Source of the DNA: Alphaproteobacteria bacterium
Lineage (GTDB): Bacteria; Pseudomonadota; Alphaproteobacteria; Caulobacterales; Hyphomonadaceae
NCBI GenBank assembly: GCA_009909065.1
Contig: JAAANZ010000057.1
Coordinates: forward strand, 35,213-99,212
Length of the DNA: 64,000 bases
Direction of reading: 5' to 3'
Shown here in pieces: positions 1 to 8,692 of the stretch (its first letter is position 1; each line of letters opens with the position of its first letter). Below the pieces are notes generated by a model. It was not told the origin of the DNA. It did no database searches and saw only the letters and a program-made list of their open reading frames with translations. The position numbers were made by a program, and so were the translations under genes.

Positions 1-1429
1 CGCGGTCCTTCTCGGTGTAGGCGTAACCGAACTTCACATTGAACTCCCGCTCGCCCAGCATCAGCGGCAGGAGCCCGTCAAAACCCCAATCGGTGGTTTC
101 GTCCTCGAGATCCGAGAATTCTATGCCGGAACGATTGCGCAGCACGAAATTGTCGTCGGCCCCGCGCTCATAGGAGTTGCGCACGGAGAAAGGCGCATCG
201 CGGTCGGCTTGCGAATAGCTCGCGCGCCAGTCGATCTCGAGGCCGAGAAGGGCATCGAAGAAATGTGAGCCCTGAGCCTGTGTGGTCCAGAGCTGGCGTT
301 CAACCCATTCCAGATCCTCGTTGCGCACATCCTCGTCATTCGTGAAGCCCTCGCGGACCTCGGTCTCCTTGTCGGTGGAGCGGGTGCCGAAGGCGAGAAA
401 CTTAAGCTCGTGATTGTCGAGAATGTCGAACCCGACCGAGGCCAGTCCGTTGACCCCGATCTCATTGGTTGTCGAACGGCGCTCGAAACGAGACAGTGTA
501 TTGACCGTGCCGCCCGGTTCACCGGCGGTCAGGGCCGCCTCGCCGATGCCCTGTACGCCGTCCTTGGTCGACCACTCATTCGAATAGGACAGCGCGCCGA
601 GGAAACCGACGGACAGGGCGTCATTCACGTCGAGACGCCGGCCCAACGAGGCATCGATGCCGAAATCCGGCCCGACAACCCCCTCCTGAACCACGAGCAG
701 GCCGGGATCGTCCGTCAGCGCCTGCGAAATGGCATTGCCATCGACATCGAAACTGTTGAACGTCCCATTGGCGAGCGCCGCACCGAGACCGGCCGGCAGG
801 TCACGCGCGCCATCATCATAGCCGAAATAATCCGTGTCGCTGCCGTCATGCAGGAAGCCGTCCTCGAAAGCCGTTTCCGTGTCGCCACCCCCGGAGACGC
901 CGATCTCGAAGAAATTCCGGTCGGGCACGGCGCGGGTGCGGATATCCAGAACGCCCCCGCCGAATTCCGCTGACATGTCCGGCGAGAATGTCTTCTGGAC
1001 CAGAGTCGACTCCAGCACGGAAGTGGGGAAAAGATCGAGCGGCGCCACTTTGCGCAGGGGTTCCGGGCTGGGAATGACCGAGCCGTTCAGCATCGAATTC
1101 GTATAACGCTCGTTCAGGCCGCGCACGAACACGAACTTGCCGCCGGTGTCGAGTGACACGCCCGTGGCCCGGCGCAGCGCGGCGGCGACATCGGAATCGC
1201 CGCGCACGGCAAAATCCTCGGAATCGACAAGACTCGCCACTTCGGAGGTGTCGCGCTTTTCATCGGGAATGAACTGACCGCGCACGACGACGGGCCCAAG
1301 CACCCGGTCCTCTTCCGCCTGCTGGGTCGTCTCCGCGGGATCGGCATCCTGCGCATACGCCGTCAGATCTTGAGTGAGGGCGGTGGTCGCGAACAACGCC
1401 ACCGCGCCGTAGGAGAAACGAATGAACAT
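1..1429 (-). CDS. TonB-dependent outer-membrane receptor, N-terminal part (truncated by window edge)
   Basis: Only the first 476 codons are inside the window; the beta-barrel C-terminus lies off the left edge. The ATG at 1429 opens a Sec-type signal peptide ending near AYAQ, then a TonB-box-like stretch (VLGPVVVRGQ) and a plug domain (about residues 55-180). The plug shows RGLNERYTNSMLNGS and SAEFGGGVLDIRTR, typical of Caulobacter/sphingomonad TonB receptors. The protein should import a scarce ligand across the outer membrane using TonB energy; the substrate cannot be read from the sequence. It lies downstream of the large lipoprotein at 1550-4483 on the same strand, but a strong terminator (1501-1532) separates them, so it may have its own promoter in the short gap. 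Family call is firm; ligand unknown. Confidence 0.9.
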   Translation of the reverse strand, partial: MFIRFSYGAVALFATTALTQDLTAYAQDADPAETTQQAEEDRVLGPVVVRGQFIPDEKRDTSEVASLVDSEDFAVRGDSDVAAALRRATGVSLDTGGKFVFVRGLNERYTNSMLNGSVIPSPEPLRKVAPLDLFPTSVLESTLVQKTFSPDMSAEFGGGVLDIRTRAVPDRNFFEIGVSGGGDTETAFEDGFLHDGSDTDYFGYDDGARDLPAGLGAALANGTFNSFDVDGNAISQALTDDPGLLVVQEGVVGPDFGIDASLGRRLDVNDALSVGFLGALSYSNEWSTKDGVQGIGEAALTAGEPGGTVNTLSRFERRSTTNEIGVNGLASVGFDILDNHELKFLAFGTRSTDKETEVREGFTNDEDVRNEDLEWVERQLWTTQAQGSHFFDALLGLEIDWRASYSQADRDAPFSVRNSYERGADDNFVLRNRSGIEFSDLEDETTDWGFDGLLPLMLGEREFNVKFGYAYTEKDR

Positions 1430-1500
1430 GGGCAACCCCGAAAATCTGTGTCTGTTCGTGATGGCCGACCCGTCGGGGCTTATGGCCAGAAAAGAGGAAA

Positions 1501-1532
1501 GGGCCTCCCGCGGAAAAACCCGCGGGAGGCCC
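1501..1532 (-). terminator. Rho-independent terminator after the duplicated lipoprotein gene
   Basis: A perfect 13-bp inverted repeat (1501-1513 with 1520-1532) encloses a 6-nt loop. On the minus strand it is followed by a T-rich run (TTTCCTCTTTT, 1490-1500). It lies 18 nt beyond the stop codon of the gene at 1550-4483. Confidence 0.85.
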
Positions 1533-1549
1533 GGAATGCGACCCGGACC

Positions 1550-4483
1550 CTAGTTGGCCGAGGTAACTTCGCCGCTGGAGTCGACTGTCCAGCCGAGATA
1601 CCAGTCATCATCCGGTCCAGCCACGGCACCCACAAAGGTGGTCGGGGCGAAGAAATCGGCATCGAGACTGGTCGGATCGACCACATCGACATTCGCCTCA
1701 GCCGTTCCCGGCACGACGCCGAAATCCTTGCCGTAGAAGGAGAAGCCGCTGAGATTGTTGATGCCGTCTCCGCTCGTGACGTTCGTGGTCAGAGCCTCGA
1801 CTTCAGCGGCCGTGAAGCCGTCATCGCCGTCTTCGGTGCCGAAATCGTCCTTGAACGGAACCGGGCTGTCGATGAGCAGGCTCTCCAGCGTCAGGGTCGC
1901 ACCATCGTCCACTGTTTCACCATTCAGCAGGTCGAACGTGCCGCCCGTTTCGGCGGTGCTGTTGGGCTGCTCGATGTCGATACCGAACTCGGTATTGACG
2001 ATCACGCCATTGACGAAGGCACCGCCCATACCCTCGCGGAAGCGAGCGCCCGGCGTTGCGGCGTCACCGGCGCCCAGGATGGTGAAGTTGGACACCTGCG
2101 GCGTGGAACGCGGCGCCGTGTTCGGGGCGGCGTCGCTGCGATTGTCGCCTTCGAAGCCATAATCGCTGACATCGGAATGCTCGATCAGGGCATACTGGAG
2201 GTTGCCCGTCCAGCCATCCGTCCAGTCGACCGAGTCATCATCGGCGCCGGTGATAACCACATTCTTGGCATTGGCGGTGCCACCGAAGAACTCGATGCCA
2301 TCGTCACCATTATTGTGGACCTGGATGAAGTTGATGTCGGTGCCGGTGCCGACGCCCTGGAAGGCGATGCCATTGGACTGATCTTCCTCGTTGAAGAAGA
2401 TGCCGGCGAACTGGACGCGGACATAACGCAGCTCACCGCTGTCATCGTCCGGCGCATTACCGCCGTAAAGACCCGACGAGGCTTCGCCATCATCCTCACA
2501 TTCGGCGGTGCCGCCGACCGCGCCGTCAACATTACAATTGTTGATGGGGGCGCGACCATTGATCACCAGGCCAAGCCACTGGGCCGTGTCGGTGGCATAG
2601 TCGTTGAGACCGCGCACATCCGGGCCCGAGGTGAAGACGATCGGCTCCTCGGCGGTGCCAACGGCATTCAGCTGCGAGCCGCGCGCCACATAGAGGCCAT
2701 CGGTGGACGTATCGCCATAAACGGTCACGCCCGGCTCGATGGTGAGGGTCGCCGTATCCGCGCCCGAGATCGGATTGTCCGGATCGCTGCCGGCATCCTC
2801 ACCCACGAAGACGATGTCATCCACGCGATAGAGGATCTCGTCACCATTTCCGAGGGTCGTGTCGACGGTGATCGTGCCGGAAACCGAGCAGACGATCTTG
2901 CCGTCAAGCTGGCCGTCCTGCTCGATCGTGTAGTCCGCCGGACTGCCCGAACTGGGGCACTCTGCGGCCGGCTGCTCATCTTCGGTGAACACCGTGCCCG
3001 GCTTGGTCCAGCCGGCGGCCCAGTTGTCGGCCACTGTGTCGGACGGTGCGAAGGCGCCGATATAGCCGAGATTCTGCAGCTCGCCGATGCCGTTCACGTC
3101 GAACACCGGAATGGTGCCGACCTCCGGGCCCGGAACGAAACTGGCCGACGCGAGCGGGCTGTTGGTCTCAACATCCTGCGTCGCCTCCGCAATCTCGGCG
3201 GCCGTATAGATGGTCACATCATCGGCTTCGTCATCCGTGCCCTGATCATCAACCAGCGGCTCGATCGGATTGTCCTCGACATTGAAGAAGTGCGAGGCGA
3301 TCGTGACCAGACCGTCCGAAACGAGATTGTCGGCCGTCGGCTCATCGCCGAATTTCAGGCCATCGTCGAAACCGAAAATGATGCCATTGGCGAGCGTGGC
3401 GCCGGTGCCCTCACGCAGGCGGATCGCATCCTCTTCGGAATTGCCGATGAAGGTGAAGTTCGAGATCTTCGGATTGGAACGCGGCTCCAGATCGGCTTCC
3501 GCCACAGACCGGTTGTCGGCTTCGATGGCGAAGTCGGCGGCGTCATCGGATTGCAGAACGAGGACATTCTGCAGCGAGCCGGTCCAGCCATCGGTCCAGT
3601 CGACCGAGTCGTCAGAAATGCCGGTCAGGGCGACATTCGTGGCCGAAACCGTGCCGCCGAAGAACTCGACGCCGTCATCGCCATTGTTGTGGACCTGGAT
3701 GTTCGACACCTGTGTGCCCGAGCCGACAGCCTGGAAGGCGATGCCGTTGGACTGGTCTTCCTCGGTGAAGAACACGCCGGCATGCTCGACGCGGACATAG
3801 TTCAGGATGCCGGAATCATCTTCCGGGTCGCCGCCGCCATAGGTGCCGGAGCTGGCTTCGCCGTCATCCTCGCAGTCCGCAGTGCCCGGCGTGGCGCCAT
3901 CGACATTGCAATTGTTGATCGGGGCAAAACCGTTGATCACAAGACCCAGCCATTCGGCGCGGGCATTCGGATCCGCCTCGAGCACGCCTTCCTGGCGCAA
4001 CTTCTCATTCAGCGAGGTGAAGACGATCGGCGCGTCGGCCGTGCCGTCCGCAATGACCTGATGTCCGCGGGCGACATAGAAGCCCGATTCCGGGCCGTCA
4101 CCGAGGATTTCCGTGCCCGGCTCAATGGTCGCGGTCGGGTTGGTGGCGCCGTCCTCGCCAATCACGACGATGTCGCCGAGATACCAGGTGGCGTCAGCGG
4201 TGAGGGTGATGTCTTCCGTGACCGTGCCCGTCACCTGGGCGACCTCGACGGTTGTCCCGTTCGGGCCCGCGACTTCCACGACTTCGACATTCGGATGGGA
4301 ATCGTCAAACCCGTCAGGCACCAGGTCCACATCCGCGCCCTGCGGCGGCGGCGGCGGGGGCGGGGGAGAAGGCGGCGGGGTCGTCGCGCCCGGCGAAGAG
4401 ATGTCGGTGTCGGAGCATGCGACAAGCGCAATGCTGGCAGCGCCGAGCAGAAGCACGCGGCGGAAGTTCGTAGCCGATTTCAT
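1550..4483 (-). CDS. Large outer-membrane/extracellular lipoprotein with tandemly duplicated beta-helix-like domain
   Basis: 977 aa. A lipoprotein signal peptide ends at ALVAC with Cys23, followed by a proline-rich spacer (eight consecutive Pro) and two homologous halves, about residues 65-490 and 530-970. Each half carries the same landmarks: TIEPG, a FYVARG/LYVARG segment, APIVFTS/EPIVFTS, LGLVING, PINNCNVDG, DCEDDGEASSG/ECEDDGEASSG, EDQSNGIAFQ, VHNNGDDG and DSVDWTDGWTG. The paired Cys in each half could form disulfides. Repeated short beta-strand patterns suggest right-handed parallel beta-helices. Asp/Glu richness suggests cation binding, but that is inference. It is encoded just upstream of a TonB receptor on the same strand, so a substrate-capture partner role is plausible. 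I do not know a defined biochemical function for this family. Confidence 0.75.
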   Translation of the reverse strand: MKSATNFRRVLLLGAASIALVACSDTDISSPGATTPPPSPPPPPPPPQGADVDLVPDGFDDSHPNVEVVEVAGPNGTTVEVAQVTGTVTEDITLTADATWYLGDIVVIGEDGATNPTATIEPGTEILGDGPESGFYVARGHQVIADGTADAPIVFTSLNEKLRQEGVLEADPNARAEWLGLVINGFAPINNCNVDGATPGTADCEDDGEASSGTYGGGDPEDDSGILNYVRVEHAGVFFTEEDQSNGIAFQAVGSGTQVSNIQVHNNGDDGVEFFGGTVSATNVALTGISDDSVDWTDGWTGSLQNVLVLQSDDAADFAIEADNRSVAEADLEPRSNPKISNFTFIGNSEEDAIRLREGTGATLANGIIFGFDDGLKFGDEPTADNLVSDGLVTIASHFFNVEDNPIEPLVDDQGTDDEADDVTIYTAAEIAEATQDVETNSPLASASFVPGPEVGTIPVFDVNGIGELQNLGYIGAFAPSDTVADNWAAGWTKPGTVFTEDEQPAAECPSSGSPADYTIEQDGQLDGKIVCSVSGTITVDTTLGNGDEILYRVDDIVFVGEDAGSDPDNPISGADTATLTIEPGVTVYGDTSTDGLYVARGSQLNAVGTAEEPIVFTSGPDVRGLNDYATDTAQWLGLVINGRAPINNCNVDGAVGGTAECEDDGEASSGLYGGNAPDDDSGELRYVRVQFAGIFFNEEDQSNGIAFQGVGTGTDINFIQVHNNGDDGIEFFGGTANAKNVVITGADDDSVDWTDGWTGNLQYALIEHSDVSDYGFEGDNRSDAAPNTAPRSTPQVSNFTILGAGDAATPGARFREGMGGAFVNGVIVNTEFGIDIEQPNSTAETGGTFDLLNGETVDDGATLTLESLLIDSPVPFKDDFGTEDGDDGFTAAEVEALTTNVTSGDGINNLSGFSFYGKDFGVVPGTAEANVDVVDPTSLDADFFAPTTFVGAVAGPDDDWYLGWTVDSSGEVTSAN

Positions 4484-4521
4484 GAGAATTGGCCCCCTCG
4501 TTTGACCATTGAAACTCTCGT

Positions 4522-4543
4522 CTGTGACCGGGATCGCTCACAG
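4522..4543. promoter_or_regulatory. Candidate operator, inverted repeat CTGTGA-N10-TCACAG
   Basis: A 6-bp perfect inverted repeat with a 10-nt spacer lies about 40 nt upstream of the start codon of the lipoprotein gene at 1550-4483. Position and symmetry suit a dimeric regulator. The spacing is longer than a classical CRP site, so the cognate protein is unknown. Confidence 0.3.
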
Positions 4544-4702
4544 CACGGCGAGCCTATGGCACACGCATATGACGGGAGTATTACATGACTGTAGGCTTCC
4601 GCGTGGCGCGGGCGCCGTTTTGCGCGCAAATCCGTTCACCCTCAAAGCCCTTGAAGGACATAGCATTAGCGCAGGAACCTGATCTGAAACCGGAAATATG
4701 CA

Positions 4703-5302
4703 TCAGTGTGCCATGACCCACACCAGCCAGAATCCGGCAGACAGGTAAGGGCCGAAAGCGATCACTTTTTCGCGCCGGCCTGAGCTGTCTGCCAGGCGCG
4801 TCAGCAGTGTCACGGCCAGCCCTGCCCCCGAAGCCGCCAGGGCGACGAGCGGCAGCGCCGTCCATCCCATCCAGGCGCCGGCCGCAGCGACCAGCTTGGC
4901 ATCGCCGAGCCCGAGCCCGGCGCGCCCGCGCAGCTTTTCGAACCCCCGGGCGAGCAGGGCGAAAACCCCGTAGCCGGCCATCGCCCCGATCAGCGAATCA
5001 ACCGGCGCGGGGGCGTTTGACTGAAACGCCCAGGCAATCCCGCCCGCGATCATGGGATAGGTCAGCGCATCGGGCAGGAGGAGGCGTTCATGGTCGATCA
5101 GCGCGCTCCAGACCAGGAGAATCGCCAGCGGGATCGCGACGAGATCGCGCCCGGTCGAACCGAAACTCCATTGCACGACCATTGCGAGAGCGACCAGCGC
5201 GGGCAAGACAAGCAAGCTGGCGCGCCGGGACAGGGAAAGCTTGCGCGCGATCTGTCCGGGTCGCCCATATGCGGTAAACCTATCTGGGAATCGCATCGAC
5301 AT
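4703..5302 (-). CDS. Prepilin peptidase (type IV leader peptidase, A24 family, peptidase-only form)
   Basis: 199 aa polytopic membrane protein. It cleaves leader peptides of type IV pilin-like or type II secretion pseudopilin precursors at the inner membrane. Both catalytic aspartates are visible: D70 in ALIDHERLLLPD and D134 in the GxGD-type motif GLGLGDAK. It lacks the N-terminal cytoplasmic methyltransferase/zinc region of full-length PilD/GspO, so it resembles the short CpaA/TadV or alphaproteobacterial GspO forms. Its 5' end overlaps the 3' end of the oxygenase-like gene by 23 nt, which suggests one transcript. No pilin or secretion genes are in the window, so the pathway served is undecided. 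Confidence 0.85.
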   Translation of the reverse strand: MSMRFPDRFTAYGRPGQIARKLSLSRRASLLVLPALVALAMVVQWSFGSTGRDLVAIPLAILLVWSALIDHERLLLPDALTYPMIAGGIAWAFQSNAPAPVDSLIGAMAGYGVFALLARGFEKLRGRAGLGLGDAKLVAAAGAWMGWTALPLVALAASGAGLAVTLLTRLADSSGRREKVIAFGPYLSAGFWLVWVMAH

Positions 5303-5945
5303 TCATGGCGATGGATATCCGCTCGCGCTGGCCCTCATAAGGGCGCACACCATGGCGCAGCCAGGCCGGAAACATGATCAGATCGCCGCGCCGGGGGCGG
5401 ATTTCCGGCTGCACGGGCTGTGGCTGGCCATCCTCGCCGACAAAGCGGAACCGCGTATTGTGCATCATTGCAATCGGAAAGCGCGGGTCCTCGAAATAGA
5501 AATGCCCGCCGCATTCGCTGATATCATCGCCGTCATCGCCCGTCCCGCCCATGTCGAGATAAAGGACGGCCGACCAGAGATTGCCCGGGTGGACATGCAT
5601 GTGATTCGAGGCGCCGGGGCCGGAAATATTGACCCACATCTGCGCCCACCAGTCGAAATCGTCATGTGTGGCATTCGAGAAGGCCGAAAGGCGTTTGGCC
5701 ATGGCGATCGCCTTTTCGGCCAATGCGCGCGCCGGCGCCCCGCCCCAGTCGATCATTTGCGTGTCGGAATGCCAGCCGCCGACATTGGAGCGTTTCATGC
5801 CTTCCGGATCCTGCGCCATGCGGCGGCGCGAGACCTCTTCCAGGTCGCGCAGGAGCGCCTCGCCACCCGTCAGCTTTGCCGTCACCACGGGCGTTTCGAA
5901 AAGCGCCCCCTTATGGGCCTGGACGCGTAGGTTTTCATAGGCCAT
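5280..5945 (-). CDS. Putative 2-oxoglutarate/Fe(II)-dependent oxygenase (TIGR02466-like)
   Basis: 221 aa soluble protein. The jelly-roll iron site is suggested by H115-M-H117-V-H119, the distal H198 (WLRHGV) and R209 (RISIAMN), the last being the likely 2-oxoglutarate anchor. FPAWLRHGVRPYEG is typical of the TIGR02466 family of putative 2OG-Fe(II) oxygenases; the substrate is not known. The gene overlaps the downstream prepilin peptidase gene, but I see no functional link. Starts upstream of 5945 are not supported. Family assignment is good, function open. Confidence 0.75.
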   Translation of the reverse strand: MAYENLRVQAHKGALFETPVVTAKLTGGEALLRDLEEVSRRRMAQDPEGMKRSNVGGWHSDTQMIDWGGAPARALAEKAIAMAKRLSAFSNATHDDFDWWAQMWVNISGPGASNHMHVHPGNLWSAVLYLDMGGTGDDGDDISECGGHFYFEDPRFPIAMMHNTRFRFVGEDGQPQPVQPEIRPRRGDLIMFPAWLRHGVRPYEGQRERISIAMNVDAIPR

Positions 5946-6035
5946 GGCGCGCTCACGCTCCGTCTGCGAACAGGAACGCCACTAGCGCAAAAAACCGGCC
6001 ACGGCCAAGCCCGATCGGCCAGCCTGACCGAATGC

Positions 6036-6323
6036 TTAGAAAATTGCCATGGCGAGTTGATAAATGGCCACCCAGAAGGCCAGGCAGATCACGATGATCG
6101 TGGCCAGGACCTGGCGCGGAGAGACATTGATCATGCCGTCGCGCATGACGCGGGCTTCCAGTTCGTCCTGGAGCGCGCGGGCCGGAGACGGGGCCGGTTC
6201 GACATCATGCAGGACGGGCACGCCCGCCTCGCTCGCCGTCTCGACGCTGGCGGTCTTGTCGCGCGGCGCCGGCGCCGGTGCGAAGCCGTCTTCGAACTCA
6301 TCCTGCTTGCGCTGTGCGGCCAC
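6036..6323 (-). CDS. Small membrane-anchored protein of unknown function
   Basis: About 95 aa from a GTG at 6323, which has an AGGGAGG ribosome binding site 5 nt upstream. An ATG 13 codons further upstream (6362) would lie ahead of this site and is less likely. The N-terminal half is charged and Ala/Pro-rich. The last 25 residues form one strongly hydrophobic segment (VLATIIVICLAFWVAIYQLAMAIF), so it is probably a tail-anchored inner-membrane protein. No family recognised. Confidence 0.6.
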   Translation of the reverse strand: MAAQRKQDEFEDGFAPAPAPRDKTASVETASEAGVPVLHDVEPAPSPARALQDELEARVMRDGMINVSPRQVLATIIVICLAFWVAIYQLAMAIF

Positions 6324-6407
6324 ATTCGCCTCCCTGCCTTGCGGACGACACGAACGTGACACGACAAGCGTAAGGAAAAACTGAACGGATCGCCGCGAAT
6401 TTTCGTG

Positions 6408-7196
6408 TCAGGCGACGACTGGATCGGTCTCGGGCCCGGGAATGAATATATCCAGCGCGCCGAGAAATGCGCCCGCGACATAAAAGGCCGGCAGCAGGGC
6501 GATGGCCTCCATGGGCGCCCGCATCCACACGATCGCTGGCGCGATGCGAAAGCCAGAGGCCGCCAGCAACACCGGCAGTGTCATTACCAATATGAGTGCT
6601 GCGAGGATCTTCAGCCCATATCCGCGCGACCACTTCTGGGCTTCCAGCACGATGACGCGGCGTTTCGCGATAACGCCTGGAAGGAATGGCAGGCTGCGTG
6701 CAACGCCATAGACCCAGACGGCAAGCCCGAACAGAAACACGCCCTGGCAGATCAGCCAGCCCGGCGTGTCGCGATAGGCGGCCATGGCCTGGTCGAACCC
6801 TGCCCCGGGTGACCCGGCCAGGTCGAAATCGAACCCCGAGCCGGCCATCACGCCGATCACGACCAGTGTCGTGGTCAGCAATGTCAAAAGCAGGAGAAAA
6901 CCGAGAACGAAGCAAAGCAGTGCGCACGCACTCAGAACCTTCGCGAATGTCGCCATCCCCTGCGGCGTTGCGGCGGGCGCGGCGCGTGCCGGCATCTGCA
7001 CCGCGACCATCGCCTGGACGGCCCAGAGCGCCGCAAGCAGCATGAGAGCCCCCGCCCAGACCGGGACGTGAAGCGACAGGGCGACAAGCCCTGCGGCAAG
7101 CGCGCCGAAGCCAGCCAGGCCGGTCGCATGCTGTCGCATGCGCGCCAAGGTGTCGGCGCAAAGCGCGGTGATGCCGGGTGAAACAGCCCCTGTCAT
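6408..7196 (-). CDS. Polytopic inner-membrane protein of unknown function
   Basis: 262 aa from the ATG at 7196 (MTGAVSPG); a longer frame to 7232 adds a non-conserved-looking tail. Five to six hydrophobic segments are visible: about 30-50, 52-70, 95-130, 150-175, 200-225 and 230-250. These are joined by short basic or Gly/Ala-rich loops. No catalytic motif is recognised. It diverges from trmFO with about 80 nt between start codons, so the two share a promoter region. Confidence 0.6.
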   Translation of the reverse strand: MTGAVSPGITALCADTLARMRQHATGLAGFGALAAGLVALSLHVPVWAGALMLLAALWAVQAMVAVQMPARAAPAATPQGMATFAKVLSACALLCFVLGFLLLLTLLTTTLVVIGVMAGSGFDFDLAGSPGAGFDQAMAAYRDTPGWLICQGVFLFGLAVWVYGVARSLPFLPGVIAKRRVIVLEAQKWSRGYGLKILAALILVMTLPVLLAASGFRIAPAIVWMRAPMEAIALLPAFYVAGAFLGALDIFIPGPETDPVVA

Positions 7197-7276
7197 GGGC
7201 CGGCAACTAGCGCCCGGTCGGCAGGGCGGCAATCCCGGTCTTGACCGGCTCGCGCCGGCGCCGCATTTCGCGGGTC

Positions 7277-8686
7277 ATGACAATTTCTCCCGTTCACATC
7301 ATCGGCGGCGGCATGGCCGGCTCGGAAGCTGCCTGGCAGGCCGCGCAGATGGGCGTGCCCGTCGTCATCCACGAGATGCGCGGCGTGCGAGCCACGCAGG
7401 TGCACAAGACCGACCAGCTCGCCGAGCTCGTCTGCTCCAATTCCTTCCGGTCCGATGATCACGAGACCAATGCCGTCGGCGTCATCCATGAGGAGATGCG
7501 CCGGGCCGGCGGGCTGATCATTCCAACGGCAGATCACCACCAGGTGCCGGCGGGCAGCGCTCTGGCCGTCGACCGGGACGGATTTTCCGCCGCTGTCACC
7601 GCGGCGCTGGAAGCCCACCCGAATATCACGATCCGGCGCGAGGAAATCACGGGCCTTCCCCCGGCTGACTGGCAGAGCGTCATAATCGCCACCGGCCCCC
7701 TGACCTCGCCGGCCCTTGCTGCGGCCGTGCGCACCGAGACCGGTGAAGACGATCTCGCCTTTTTCGACGCGATCGCGCCGATCATCTATCTCGACTCCAT
7801 CGACATGGACATTGCCTGGCGCCAGTCGCGCTATGACAAGCCGGGACCGGGCGGTGAGACGGCCGCCTATATCAACTGCCCGCTCGACGCGGCCCGTTAT
7901 AACGCCTTTATCGATGCGCTGATCGAGGGGGAGAAGACCGCGTTTCACGACTGGGAAAAGGACACGCCCTATTTCGAGGGCTGCCTTCCGATCGAGGTGA
8001 TGGCCGAGCGCGGGCGCGAGACGCTGCGCTACGGACCGCTCAAACCGGTCGGGCTGACCAATCCGCACGCGCCCGACACCAAGCCCCACGCCATCGTCCA
8101 GCTGCGCCAAGACAATGCCCTCGGCACGCTGTGGAACATGGTCGGCTTCCAGACCAAGCTGAAATACGGCGTCCAGGCGGAGATCTTCCGGATGATCCCG
8201 GGGCTTGAGAACGCCCGCTTCGCGCGCCTGGGCGGCATTCATCGCAACACCTTCATCAACAGCCCGCGCCTTGTCGATGCCCGGCTGCGCCTGAAATCCA
8301 TGCCGCGCCTGCGCTTTGCCGGGCAGATCACGGGCGTTGAAGGCTATGTCGAGAGCGCCGCCACCGGTCTTGTCGCCGGGCGGCTGGCGGCGGCCGAGAA
8401 ACTGGGCCTCGACCTGGCCGTGCCGCCCCCGACCACGGCGCACGGGGCGCTCATCAACCACATCACCGGCGGACATCTGGCCGAGGGCGCGAGCTTCCAG
8501 CCCATGAACGTGAATTTCGGTCTGTTCCCGGAACTCGATGAGGCCCCGCGACAGGATCCCGAGACGGGCCGGCGGCTGAAGGGAAAGGAGCGCGGGCGGG
8601 CACGCAAACAGGCCATGGCGAGGCGGGCGCTGGCGGATTTCACCGACTGGTCGGAGGCCATGCCACTGCCGATGGCGGCGCAGTAG
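7277..8686 (+). CDS. trmFO: TrmFO, folate- and FAD-dependent tRNA (uracil-54 C5)-methyltransferase
   Basis: 469 aa. It makes 5-methyluridine at tRNA position 54 using methylene-tetrahydrofolate and FADH2. The FAD-binding glycine motif [11 protein letters not shown] is at residues 10-20, as in GidA/TrmFO proteins. VCSNSFRSD and [16 protein letters not shown] match TrmFO conserved blocks. The ATG at 7277 places the FAD motif at the usual distance; the frame upstream (TTG at 7241) is Arg-rich and unlike the family. The luciferase-like gene follows after 6 nt. Confidence 0.95.
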   Translation: MTISPVHIIGGGMAGSEAAWQAAQMGVPVVIHEMRGVRATQVHKTDQLAELVCSNSFRSDDHETNAVGVIHEEMRRAGGLIIPTADHHQVPAGSALAVDRDGFSAAVTAALEAHPNITIRREEITGLPPADWQSVIIATGPLTSPALAAAVRTETGEDDLAFFDAIAPIIYLDSIDMDIAWRQSRYDKPGPGGETAAYINCPLDAARYNAFIDALIEGEKTAFHDWEKDTPYFEGCLPIEVMAERGRETLRYGPLKPVGLTNPHAPDTKPHAIVQLRQDNALGTLWNMVGFQTKLKYGVQAEIFRMIPGLENARFARLGGIHRNTFINSPRLVDARLRLKSMPRLRFAGQITGVEGYVESAATGLVAGRLAAAEKLGLDLAVPPPTTAHGALINHITGGHLAEGASFQPMNVNFGLFPELDEAPRQDPETGRRLKGKERGRARKQAMARRALADFTDWSEAMPLPMAAQ

Positions 8687-8692
8687 GCCCAG

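Noticed and set aside
1370..4588. 1072-codon open frame on the plus strand over the duplicated lipoprotein
   Set aside because: Antisense shadow of 1550-4483. The minus-strand frame has a lipobox, domain repeats and a terminator; the plus frame has Arg/Gly/Ala-biased composition with no signal or family motif.
4550..4600. PhoB box upstream of the duplicated lipoprotein
   Set aside because: Two GTCAT elements occur, but their spacing is 16 nt, not the 11-nt period of a Pho box.
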